From Porphyra umbilicalis (lineage: Eukaryota > Rhodophyta > Bangiophyceae > Bangiales > Bangiaceae), in contig KV918819.1 of the NCBI GenBank assembly GCA_002049455.2, positions 124,001 through 188,000 of the forward strand: a stretch of 64,000 bases of DNA, read 5' to 3'. Below, piece after piece: positions 1 to 9,682 of this stretch; the stretch's first letter is position 1, and each line of letters starts with the position of its first letter. Under the pieces are notes generated by a model. The model was not told the origin of the DNA. It worked only from the letters and a program-made list of their open reading frames with translations, and did not search any database. Both the position numbers and the translations under genes were made by a program.

Positions 1-2176
1 CTTAACGATCCAAGAGTCGGCCATCTCCCGCAGGGTCTTAATTTCCTCGTCCGTCACGTCCTTGTCCTCGGGGAGCCTGGCGTCGTCCACGAAGACGCCG
101 GCCAGCTGGGCGACGTCGTTGGTGGGGTACGGCGGGGGCTGCGGGATTGTCGCGCGGTTGTCCTCGTCTTGGTTCGTTTGGAACAGCCTTGCCCAGTAGT
201 CTCCGGCCTCGTCGACGCAGACGTTCAGGTACCGCAGCTCTTTGGCCCACACGTTGCGCCCAGACTTGGCCCTGCCGCCGTGTAGCGCAATACAATCCTT
301 GCCCTTACCAATGGCCTCCAGGTAGTCGACCTCGAGTGATACTCGAATCTGGGGAAGGAGAAACAGCAGCAAAGACCAGCCAGCCAGTACACACATTCCG
401 CACCAAGACAGCGACGCCAAGACAGCGGCCACCAACACAACACAACTCGAACCAGGACAACGACACAAATGACACTAAGGCACTACTGGTCAGTAGGCAC
501 TCCTTGGCAGGCACACCCACAGTCCCCCTGCTCTCTTGTACTGAATCACCGTCCCCGTCTCGGAGTATGCAAACACGATCACGAGCCACAGTACAACAAA
601 CACAGTCCCAGTAACGTACTTTTCTGAGAACAAACGCCAAGGTGGACAGCCAGGTAGAGATAAGGGTGTCGCCCGTCTTGCCGTCGGGGAAGGTCTTCTC
701 GTCCGGGTCCACGTTGCAGTGTCCCATCGCGGCCAGGACGGCCGCCACGACCCCGCGCCGCCCCGCTTCCCCGCGCAGGTATCCGCGCCCGGTACGATAG
801 TTCTTAATGCTGTTGGGCGGGGGCGGCGTCCCCATCTCAGAGAAGCCACTACCGACGGCCCACGCTCGGAAGATGACCGTCTTAAGGTTGAAGTGAATGT
901 TGTTTCTCGTCTTGCCGAGCCAAGACCGGAGAAGCTTCTTGGTAGGGGACTTGTCCCCAGTAACGCGCGGCACGTCCCAGTTCACCTTCCCTAGCAGCCG
1001 CTCCGCGTCCGCCGCGTTCACCCCAGCGACCTCCTTGACCACAGTAGTCAGGAATGCGCTGAGGGAGGCCTTCGAATGGAAGACGTCGTCATTGGTAGCC
1101 GGAAACATGATGCCGCGGTGCATGCGGCGGGTGAGAGCCACCCGGAGCGCCTGGATGCGGGGCTTCTTGAGCGCGGCCCGCGCTACCGGCGCCGCCTCCG
1201 CCAGCTCCACCTCCGGCCCCACGACCACCACCCCCCCCGCATCCCCATCTTCCCCGTCCCCGTCCCCGTCCCCCGGTGGTGCCCCGTCTCCCGGAGTTGG
1301 AAGTTGGGCCAGTATGGGAGACGGCTCGCCGTCAAGGCCAGACCCAACCTCGTCCCCAGTACCAACGCCAGAAGCGCCAGAAGCGTCCGCCCGAGGAGCC
1401 CCAGTACGATCGCCTGCACCGACCGCCCGACGAACTCCGGGTGCGGGGGTCACAGGGGTGGCTGCCAAAAGAGGCGACTTGGCCAGGCACCGGCGCTTGG
1501 GCGGGGGGGAAGTCGTACCCGCCAGGGATCTGGTGAGCGCCCCCATGGCCACGGCAACCTTTTGCGAGGCATTTGCCGTCACGAAAGAGTTGTGCGCAGT
1601 GATGTGTGCCACAAGGAGGGGGTCTTGACTGACCCCCCAAGGCGGGGGCTCAACCGCGACGGCGACGCCGTCCACCTTCCACACCAAGGCCTCCACGGCC
1701 TTGGCCGCTGCCGCATCGACCACCCGCTCACGCAGCCGCTTCCGAGACTTGCTCTTGGTCGCGTTGGCATCGTCCCCTGCGTCATCGTCCGACGCCGCCC
1801 CAGCAGGCTCCGGCCACTTTCGGTTCTTCCAGAAGGACGAGAGCTTGGATTGTCTGTCGAGTTGGACGCGAAGGTCAGTAAGAAACAACCAAAGGCAGTA
1901 AGAAACAGTAAGCCAGTAGAAAGCGACCAAAGGCAGTATGGGACGTCCAAGACAGAAAAGGGCAGTACAAGCACGATGACGCAGCACAAAGAAACAGGCG
2001 CCAGACACGTCAGAAAGCATACTCGTGGGACACGAACTGCGCTATCTCCTCACATCACACTCTGCCCACAGCACACGCACAGCAACAGAACGCCATGAGC
2101 ACGAAACGTACTTGCTAGGCTCCCCGACAGATGTACTGCCCTTGTTGCCGGTTCTGGCCTTCTGTGGCGTCGGCAT
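1..2176 (-). CDS. Spliced gene of unknown function, 3' end beyond the left edge
   Basis: I do not recognise this protein. On the minus strand three open segments join with GT-AG borders and keep one frame: exon 1 from 2176 (first in-frame ATG) to 2112, intron 2111-1854 (GTACGT donor, CAG acceptor), exon 2 1853-620, intron 619-349 (GTACGT donor, CCCCAG acceptor), exon 3 348-1, still open at the window edge. Exon 2 encodes a low-complexity Pro/Gly/Asp-rich middle and then a compact, conserved-looking block containing KSPTKKLLRSWLGKTRNN and AVGSGFSEMG. Exon 3 continues as an acidic, lysine-rich segment. Two introns with the same GTACGT donor and exact phase agreement (phases 2 and 0) are the main support. 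The true 5' end may lie further up: the 87-bp repeats upstream are open in the same frame but hold no ATG. The protein diverges from the gene starting at 2654. Confidence 0.6.
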
Positions 2177-2267
2177 GGCCGGGTCCGAGGCCGACACGCT
2201 CGAGGCTGGCGACTTGGCATGCGCGTTCGTCTCGACGGCGGCGTCGCCGCCGACGGCGGTGGCGGTT

Positions 2268-2572
2268 TCGCCGCCCCCGTCGACGGTGGTGGCGGGCGGC
2301 GGCGTCGTTGCCGGCGTCTTGGGCGGCACGTTGGTCTTGGTGGCGGTGGCGGTGTCGCCGCCCCCGTCGACGGTGGTGGCGGGCGGCGGCGTGGTTGACG
2401 GCGTTTTGGGCGGAACGTTGGTCTTGGTGGCGGTGGCGGTGTCGCCGCCCCCGTCGACGGTGGTGGCGGGCGGCGGCGTCGTTGCCGGCGTCTTGGGCGG
2501 CACGGTGGTCTTGGTGGCGGTGGCGGTGTCGCCGCCCCCGTCGACGGTGGTGGCGGGCGGCGGCGTCGTTTA
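2268..2572. repeat. 87-bp minisatellite, about 3.5 copies
   Basis: The motif CGCCGCCCCCGTCGACGG recurs at about 2269, 2356, 2443 and 2530, giving a period of 87 bp (29 codons). Units are nearly identical. On the minus strand the array is open in the frame of exon 1 of the gene at 1-2176 and would encode a 29-residue Thr/Pro/Gly repeat, but an in-frame stop with no ATG lies at its upstream end. It therefore sits either in an unseen upstream coding exon or in the divergent promoter region between that gene and the gene starting near 2654. Confidence 0.85.
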
Positions 2573-3585
2573 TGCAACTTTGACTTGGGTGTCGACGCCA
2601 ATGGGGTGCAGCGCACGGGGTCACACACGCAGCGCCCGTGCGGCCTCAAATCCATGCCTTGTCGTCACGCACTTCCAGTCGGGCACCCTTTTAGCAAAGA
2701 CGGGGCCTGCTTCGAGGTGGACTGTTGCCACCACACGAAGTGCACCAAGTGCCCCGTCGTTGGGCACCATGTCAGCACCCTCGTGTTGTCGCCGGATCGC
2801 TTCCAGATGGACAACACGACGGGCAACGTGACGCGTCGGCGGACGGCGCCACCGCTTAGCAGCTCTGATTACGTTTGCCCCCTCGTCACTGACGCTGTGG
2901 TCGCTGAGTGGGTGCGTGCGCACCATGCGGCTTGCTGGGCGGACTGGCGGCAGTCGCAGGAGGCGGCTGCGGCAGCTGCCGACATCGTCGCCAACATCCA
3001 TCAATCGGGGCTGCGTACGGTCGCGGCGGCCGACTTAATGGCGGGGACCGGCATCGTCGCCGCGTCAAACAACGCGGATAACCGGCCAGTTTTTCAGGCG
3101 ATGGCGATTGCGCTGGACGATCCCGACCAGACGGCCGTCGGGGCGGCGCTGGCCGCCGCTGCTTCGGCCACGACGGCAGCGGCGGGGGGTGCAGTGGGGC
3201 GTGGGGATCGACGGGGGAGGGGTGCTGCGGGCAGCGGCGGGCGCGGTCGGGCCGCTCTTGGTCACGGTGATGGCCGTGGTCGCACTCCTCGTGGTGGTGG
3301 CTCAGGGGGGGCCGCTGAATCCGGGTCGACCATCGGATCCGCTGGCCGGGGCATGGGATCTGCTGCGGGCTCTGTTGGCATGGCTGCTGCAGCCGGGACT
3401 GGGACGAGCCGTGGTGTTCGTGCTGCCGAGGAGACACCCGGCAGGCGCAATGTTCGAGCGCGCTCGATGAATTCGTTGGATTTGCCCTCGGGCGTCGATC
3501 GACGGGCATCGACGACGGGGACTGGTGGAGGAGGGGGGAGGCGGGTAGGCTCGCGCGAGGCGTCTCCGCCCACGGATAATGCGGC

Positions 3586-3958
3586 TGTGAAGTCGGTGTG
3601 GTCAAGTGGGTGCGTTGTTTTACTATGGCAGAGGTCCTGGGCCGTGTCCAGCCACCTAATGTACCCCAGGCGGCCCCAGGACAGGTCGTCGGGCAGCCCG
3701 CTCTCGGAGCACACCCACGTGCCTCAGTTCTCAGTGCGCGCGGGCCGCGGCGCACCTCCCAGAACGGGGCATGCACCTCCCCACACAAGTCCCCCCCCCC
3801 GAGCTCACCCCAGCAGAGAGTGCCCACTACGAGACCAACAAATCAAGTACACACAAGTACGAAACATACAACAAGTGCATAGGTAAATACCCAAAACTGA
3901 GTCCCAATGCTCTACCGGGTAAGTACAGACAAATGGAATTGCTGAGCCAAGCTCAACA
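3586..3958 (-). repeat. 3' LTR of the copia-type element
   Basis: This 373-bp direct repeat is over 99% identical to 9309-9682. It begins TGTGAAGTCGG and ends CTCAACA on the plus strand, so the ends are TG and CA on both strands. The 5-bp target duplication GCGGC lies immediately left, at 3581-3585. Confidence 0.95.
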
Positions 3959-3970
3959 CTCCCCCCAATT
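3959..3970 (-). other. Polypurine tract of the copia-type element
   Basis: On the minus strand AATTGGGGGGAG abuts the 3' LTR. A purine run at this place primes plus-strand DNA synthesis in LTR elements. Confidence 0.8.
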
Positions 3971-4054
3971 ACATTGTGACGGTTCCGGAGTCCAGATGCA
4001 AGGTAGCCCGGCTTCCGGCTTACAGCTTGATTTGGCTTCCCGATCGCCGCTGCT

Positions 4055-4912
4055 CGGGCCCGGGCTGTAGCAGTACAGCCCTCCTCAGGAAGCCATATCA
4101 GTTTTGGGCTGTACTGATACAGAACCCCTCCTCCCCGACTTGGCCGCCAAACGCGATGTGGGCCAAAAAACCGCCCACCGCCAAGTCGACAACCGCCGAC
4201 TCGGACAGCATCAGAGCACCCGCCAGCCGACCGCCAGGCCGCCGCAAGTCGCCCAACCGCCGCAAAGTCGACGCAAACCGCCGACTTGGTAGAGACGCAT
4301 GAAGCTGGGCTGTATCAGTACAGCCTTCCCCCCGCCACAAAAAAAAAAAAACGATGTCCGCCAAGTCCGCCCCGGTCGACGCGGACAGCATCGGAGAAGC
4401 CCTTAGCCGACCGGCCGACCGCCGCAGGCCACCCAGTCGGCGTAAAGGCGACGCAAGCCGCTGCCTTCGTAGCGATGCAAGGGCCTGGAGCTGTATCAGT
4501 ACAGCCGTAACGGCTACCGCCCAGCCGAAAATCGAATTGACGCGGTCGTCCAATGTTGATCGGATCGTCCGACGAAACGTTCGGTAGACATCGATTCGAC
4601 CGGCCGCCCCCGACTCGATCGGCGAAACGTCGACTTGATCGACGAATTTCGGCACGAATCCGACTCGGGCTGTATCAGTACAGCCCGCCGACAATCGGAT
4701 CCCGAGTCCGAGGAGGGCTGTACTGATACAGCCCAGCCCCCGACTTCGCCGTAAACCGCCCAATCGACCCGATTCCGAGGAGGGCTGTACTGATACAGCC
4801 CAGCCCCCGACTTCGCCGTAAACCGCCCAATCGACCCGATTCCGAGGAGGGCTGTACTGATACAGCCCAGCCCCCGACTTCGCCGTAAACCGCCCAATCG
4901 ACCCGAAGCCGT
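4055..4912. repeat. Hairpin-module repeats in the 3' region of the copia-type element
   Basis: The short palindrome GGCTGTA-N4-TACAGCC (N4 is CTGA, TCAG or similar) occurs about eight times between the end of pol and the purine tract, near 4058, 4110, 4306, 4490, 4668, 4717, 4786 and 4853. The last three are embedded in tandem copies of a roughly 69-bp unit (about 4705-4912). No protein is supported in this kilobase, so it looks like a structured 3' untranslated region peculiar to this lineage of elements. Confidence 0.8.
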
Positions 4913-4967
4913 TCCGGGCCGCCGACACCGCCACTCCGCCGCCAACCGCCGCCCCCCCCGAGGGGGT

Positions 4968-7900
4968 TCAGGACTGCGGCGCAGGACGTAGGGCCCGCGT
5001 GCCGCTACTCCCCGAAGTGCCCAGATCCGAGCCAACGCCGATGACGCCCCGGAATGTGGTGAACGCCGGGGCCGGCAGTGGCTTCGTCATGCCATCTGCG
5101 GGCATGTCGGCGCTGGGAAGAAAGTAGAAGGCAACCTCCCCACGCGCGACGTAGTCGCGCACCATGTGATACGCAACGTCTACGTGCTTGGTACGCCCGG
5201 TGGCTTCGGGATTGTTGACCAAAGCGAGGCACGCCTGGTTGTCCTCCCCCATGGGCACGGCGTCCCCGTCGACGCCCAGCTCCGACAGAAGTTTGCGCAG
5301 CCACAGCGCCTCCTTGGTCGCCATAGCGGCGGCGACGTACTCGGCCTCGGCCGTTGACGTCGCCACGGTCGACTGGCGCTTGCTCGTCCACGATATCGGC
5401 CCGCCATTGAGGGTGAAGACAAAGCCCGTCGTCGACCGACGAGCGTCAATATCGCCTGCCCAGTCTGCGTCAACGTACCCTTGGAGAGGCTTGTCGTCGC
5501 CGTACACGACCCCTAGTCGCGTAGCCCCGCGAAGATATCGGAGCACCCCCTTGGCCGCGCGCATGTGGTCCTCCTCGGGGCATGACATGTAGCGGGAGAG
5601 CACGCCCACGGCAAAGGCAATGTCCGGCCTCGTCGTCGTGGAGAGGTACAGCAACAAGCCAACAAGCTCGGCGTACCGGTTGCCCTCGGGCAGTAGATTC
5701 TCCCCCGTCTTGCAAAGCTTGGCACCTGACACCATGGGCGTCTTGTTAGGCGCAGACTTGTCCATCTGGAAAGCCTCAAGCAGGGAACTGACATGCCCTG
5801 GATTGCTCAGGGTGATCACCTTGGCAGCCCGATCTCGCATGACCTTCATGCCAATGAAGTCCTTGACCTCACCCATGTCGCGCACGTCGAAAGACGCCGA
5901 CACCGAGGCCTTGACCATCTGGACCCCTTCGAGGCTTTTTCCAGCCACAATGAGATCGTCCACGTAGACGAGGATGTAAACAAGCCCGTGCATAGGGTGG
6001 CTCCACGTGTAGAGGCACGGGTCCACCTTTGACCGGACCGCTCCGATGGCATTGAGCTCTTTGTTAAGCTTGATGCCCCACAATCGTCCCGCCTGTTTGG
6101 TCCCATAGAGCGCCAGGTTCAGACGGCGGACATCACCTTCCTCCCCCGGCTCGGCTCCGACCGGAAGCTTGATGTACATCTCCTTGTCCATCTTTGCGTT
6201 GAGGAAGGCCGTCTTCACATCCACGTGGTGAACTTCCCAGTCCTTGGCCGCCGCCACCGCGAAGAGCGCGCGTGTCGTGGCCGAGCTCGGCACTGGTGCC
6301 CATGTCTCATCAAAGTCGCGCCCCGGCACTTGGTTGAAGCCCTGCGCCACCAGTCGCGCCTTGTACCGAGTCATGTTGCCCTCAGCATCGTGCTTGATGT
6401 CGTACACGTACCGCGTTTTGACAGCCTTACGCTTGTTGCTGCTCCTGGTATTGGACCAGGTACCAAGCTTCTTGTGTGCGAGGTACTCTTCTTTCTCAGC
6501 CGCCTTCCACCGCGGCCAGTCCGATCGCGCACGCGCCTCCTTCGCATTGGCTGGCGCCTTGGTCAGGTCCCATCCCGACGGATCTCCGCCCTTGGGTCCT
6601 TCTGCAGCGTATGCCTTTGGGTTACGCTCCCACCAGGTAACCTTGGGTGCCGGCTTGCGCTTCGACCGCCGGAGTGCTTGCACCCCGTCGTCACCACTCT
6701 CTGTGGTGGATCCAGACAGCACGTCGTGTCCATCATGATCCACTGCGTCCTCGCCGGCGTCATTGTCATCTCCGTCTTCTGCGTCGAGTCCGAAAGCCTC
6801 GTCCGGCTCAACGTCGCTCTCTGACGACTGCTGCGAGGCATACTCGTCCCCGCTTGCGGCTTCCGCTTCCAGCATGTCCATGGCGCCGTCCTCCTTGTCA
6901 CCATCCGTTTGACTGGTCAGGAAGGGGGCGGAAGCAGGGCCAGGGACAGAGGTCATCTTGATGGCTTTGCTTGAGGTCTCCTCCATGAGCACATCTCGGC
7001 GCTCAAAGACCTTGTTTGAGCCATCCTCTAGGATGCGGTAGGCCTTGCCACCAACAGTGTAGCCGACAAAACGGCCGACGTCGGTCCTGGGTTCCAGCTT
7101 TCGCTGCTGCTGCTTGGGCTTCAGAGCCCATGCCCGGCTCCCCCAGACCCGAAATCCCTTCACGTCGGGGCGTCTCCCCGTGAGGGCTTCCAGCGGGGTC
7201 ACATCTTGACCCGCCTTGGGGGATCGGTTGACCACGTGGATGACGGATGACAAAGCCTCCGCCCACAGCTCCTCTTCCGCTCCGGCGTCCAGAAGAGCCG
7301 CACGGACGCGCTCCATGATGTACCGGTTGGCGCGCTCTGCCTTCCCGTTCTGCTGCGAAGAGTACGGCGCCGTCTTCTCAGACGTAATGCCTTTGTCTTC
7401 ATACCAGGCTTGGAGGTCGCGGCTCACGTACTCCTTGGCGCCATCGTGACGAACCCGCTTCACCTTAAGCCCAGTTAGGGTCTCTAGCTGCTTGATGCGG
7501 GCCTTGAGGACATCCGGAACCATGCCCTTGGACTTGATGGGCGTCGCCGTGATGAACCCAGTGGAGTCTTCCATCAGAGTCACGAAGTAGACAGAGCCGC
7601 CCAGCGACGCCGTCAACGGCCCATCAACGTCCGTGTGAACCAACTCGCACTTGGTGGTGGTCGTTGTCGAGCGATGATGCGGAGAACGCGCCATCTTTCC
7701 GTCGACACAAGGCACGCATACCGTACCAGGAACGCGCTTGGCGTCGGCTACCGTCGATGGAATCCCATCGACCATCCCAACCACACGCTTGAGGTTCTCG
7801 AAACCCAAGTGGTTGAACCGGCGGTGCCACAGCTCTGCCTCGCCGTCCATGTGCGTGGAGGCGGCTCTGGCCGATGCCGTGACCGGAGTCACCTTGAGCA

Positions 7901-9035
7901 CGTAGTTCTCCGACTCGTTGACCGAGCCGACGACAGACGCGTTGCTCAAAACTCCGCTCGCGAGCACCGCTTCCCCATCACTGAGGATATAGCAGGCGTC
8001 GCCAACGAACACCACGGCACCGCCACAGCGGTCGACCGCTCGGACCGACAGGAGGTTGTCTGTCAGATCCGGCACAAGCATGGCCTCATCGAGGACCATG
8101 CGAGCCGTGGTGATTCCCTTCCCCACGTCCATGGACGCGTATCCGTGCCCCTTGATGGGCACCTTGTGGCCGTCAGCTAGAGTGACCTTGGCCCCGCTCC
8201 CCGTCGTCTTGACGGTGAAACCCGCGTCCTGGGCGGCCATATGGTTGGTCGCACCCGAGTCCAACACCCAGGTCGAGGACCCGCTGGTGCTCCCGGAAGC
8301 GTTGAGCTTCCCGGCCTGGCCTGCCGACGCAGCGTAGGCCAATGCGGCGCGGGGAGGTGCACCACCTCCACCGCCACCCTCACGACGCCCGCCATGTGGC
8401 TTCTTGTTTCCCTTGGCGTCGTCGGCCTTCTTCTTGAGACAGTCGCGCTTCACGTGCCCCTTCTTGTCGCAGTAGTAGCACACGACCGCGCGCTTGTCCC
8501 ACGGCTTCTTAGAAGCCGTTGCCGCAAACGCTTGCGACTTGACGCCGGTCGCCGAGGACGACCGCCCATGGCTCCCCCGCTGCTCTACAGTGAGCAGCTT
8601 GGCGCTCACGTCAGCGAGGTTGCGCTTCCCGTCCATGTTCTCCAGAACGGTCTTGATCATGTCATACTCGGCCGGAAGGCCCGACAGGATCTGCAGGACA
8701 AGCGTGTTCTCGTCCACCTGATTTCCCAGCATGGAGAGCTCTTGACGGATGCCCTTGGCGCGCGACGTGTACTTGATGATGTTCTCGTCGCTGCCCTTCT
8801 TGAGGTTGCTCAGCTCATGCATGAGCTGCAGCAGGCGTGCGTTGTCCCGCGCCTCAAAGATGTCCTTGAGCGCATCCCACGCCTCCTTGGCCGTACTGAC
8901 CGCCGTCACCGAATAAAGATGAACCGGCTTGACCGACATCTGGATAGTCGCCAGGGCCGACTCGTTCATGAGGTCCCACGCCTCAGCTGCAACGTCGCTC
9001 TTGGCACCGCTCCCAGACGCGGGGCGGTCCGTCAC
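4968..9035 (-). CDS. copia-type gag-pol polyprotein
   Basis: This single long frame of about 1355 codons carries the Pol modules in Ty1/copia order. Gag has a UBN2-like segment at roughly residues 20-150 and a CCHC zinc knuckle (CYYCDKKGHVKRDC, about 186-199). The aspartic protease shows DSGA near residue 259. The integrase has an HHCC region (WHRRFNHLG followed by CVPC) and a core with HTDVDGPL and HDGAKEY. The reverse transcriptase has YVDDLIV, and RNase H has DADWAGD and the STAEAEY motif. The product would form cytoplasmic virus-like particles, reverse transcribe the element RNA and integrate the cDNA in the nucleus. Gag and Pol lie in one frame, as in Drosophila copia and plant copia elements. 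Confidence 0.93.
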   Translation of the reverse strand: MTDRPASGSGAKSDVAAEAWDLMNESALATIQMSVKPVHLYSVTAVSTAKEAWDALKDIFEARDNARLLQLMHELSNLKKGSDENIIKYTSRAKGIRQELSMLGNQVDENTLVLQILSGLPAEYDMIKTVLENMDGKRNLADVSAKLLTVEQRGSHGRSSSATGVKSQAFAATASKKPWDKRAVVCYYCDKKGHVKRDCLKKKADDAKGNKKPHGGRREGGGGGGAPPRAALAYAASAGQAGKLNASGSTSGSSTWVLDSGATNHMAAQDAGFTVKTTGSGAKVTLADGHKVPIKGHGYASMDVGKGITTARMVLDEAMLVPDLTDNLLSVRAVDRCGGAVVFVGDACYILSDGEAVLASGVLSNASVVGSVNESENYVLKVTPVTASARAASTHMDGEAELWHRRFNHLGFENLKRVVGMVDGIPSTVADAKRVPGTVCVPCVDGKMARSPHHRSTTTTTKCELVHTDVDGPLTASLGGSVYFVTLMEDSTGFITATPIKSKGMVPDVLKARIKQLETLTGLKVKRVRHDGAKEYVSRDLQAWYEDKGITSEKTAPYSSQQNGKAERANRYIMERVRAALLDAGAEEELWAEALSSVIHVVNRSPKAGQDVTPLEALTGRRPDVKGFRVWGSRAWALKPKQQQRKLEPRTDVGRFVGYTVGGKAYRILEDGSNKVFERRDVLMEETSSKAIKMTSVPGPASAPFLTSQTDGDKEDGAMDMLEAEAASGDEYASQQSSESDVEPDEAFGLDAEDGDDNDAGEDAVDHDGHDVLSGSTTESGDDGVQALRRSKRKPAPKVTWWERNPKAYAAEGPKGGDPSGWDLTKAPANAKEARARSDWPRWKAAEKEEYLAHKKLGTWSNTRSSNKRKAVKTRYVYDIKHDAEGNMTRYKARLVAQGFNQVPGRDFDETWAPVPSSATTRALFAVAAAKDWEVHHVDVKTAFLNAKMDKEMYIKLPVGAEPGEEGDVRRLNLALYGTKQAGRLWGIKLNKELNAIGAVRSKVDPCLYTWSHPMHGLVYILVYVDDLIVAGKSLEGVQMVKASVSASFDVRDMGEVKDFIGMKVMRDRAAKVITLSNPGHVSSLLEAFQMDKSAPNKTPMVSGAKLCKTGENLLPEGNRYAELVGLLLYLSTTTRPDIAFAVGVLSRYMSCPEEDHMRAAKGVLRYLRGATRLGVVYGDDKPLQGYVDADWAGDIDARRSTTGFVFTLNGGPISWTSKRQSTVATSTAEAEYVAAAMATKEALWLRKLLSELGVDGDAVPMGEDNQACLALVNNPEATGRTKHVDVAYHMVRDYVARGEVAFYFLPSADMPADGMTKPLPAPAFTTFRGVIGVGSDLGTSGSSGTRALRPAPQS

Positions 9036-9293
9036 AACCGCAGCCCAAACCTTCTACTTGATCATCTGTGCACGGCAGTACACAGCCCAGACCTTGTAGT
9101 CGTCGTCCAGCTGCGCGAAGCGAGGGCCAGCGTAGCGGCCGTACTCCGACATGACGATGACAACCACGCCAGCAGGCGCGGCACTGACGACGTGGGAGGC
9201 TATACCCACCTGCCCGACGCCGGAACACACGGCAACCCAACCAAGGTCGTCCCGCCAACAACGGCACGGAAGACGACGATGACCACCAGCGAC

Positions 9294-9308
9294 ACTGGGC
9301 CCATAACC
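9294..9308 (-). other. Primer binding site matching the initiator-Met tRNA anticodon arm
   Basis: Directly inside the 5' LTR, the minus strand reads GGTTATGGGCCCAGT. Its complement, CTGGGCCCATAACC, is the conserved anticodon stem-loop (CAT anticodon) of eukaryotic initiator tRNA-Met, not a tRNA 3' end. Drosophila copia and some relatives are known to prime from an internal cut of this tRNA, so the match supports half-tRNA priming here. Confidence 0.85.
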
Positions 9309-9682
9309 TGTGAAGTCGGTGTGGTCAAGTGGGTGCGTTGTTTTACTATGGCAGAGGTCCTGGGCCGTGTCCAGCCACCTAATGTACCCCAGGCGGCCCC
9401 AGGACAGGTCGTCGGGCAGCCCGCTCTCGGAGCACACCCACGTGCCTCAGTTCTCAGTGCGCGCGGGCCGCGGCGCACCTCCCAGAACGGGGCATGCACC
9501 TCCCCACACAAGTCCCCCCCCCCCGAGCTCACCCCAGCAGAGAGTGCCCACTACGAGACCAACAAATCAAGTACACACAAGTACGAAACATACAACAAGT
9601 GCATAGGTAAATACCCAAAACTGAGTCCCAATGCTCAACCGGGTAAGTACAGACAAATGGAATTGCTGAGCCAAGCTCAACA
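9309..9682 (-). repeat. 5' LTR of the copia-type element
   Basis: This 374-bp direct repeat matches 3586-3958. As the element is read on the minus strand, this LTR should carry the promoter. The second copy of the target duplication (GCGGC) follows at 9683-9687. Confidence 0.95.

Larger units (their letters stand above)
3586..9682 (-). mobile_element. Ty1/copia LTR retrotransposon, looks nearly whole
   Basis: The element is bounded by two direct LTRs (373 and 374 bp, starting TG and ending CA) and flanked by a 5-bp duplication GCGGC. Read on the minus strand the order is 5' LTR, primer binding site, one gag-pol frame with zinc knuckle, protease, integrase, reverse transcriptase and RNase H in copia order, a 1-kb 3' region with hairpin repeats, a purine tract, and the 3' LTR. 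The LTRs differ at only two positions, one of them a homopolymer length change. The insertion is therefore very young, and the copy has at most about one evident break. It landed inside a host reading frame. Envelope and capsid-like genes beyond gag are absent, as expected for Pseudoviridae. Confidence 0.95.

Noticed and set aside
38-295. 85-codon minus-strand ORF at the left edge
   Set aside because: It is a shifted-frame shadow of exon 3 of the spliced gene at 1-2176, whose frame is phase-matched to the upstream exons.
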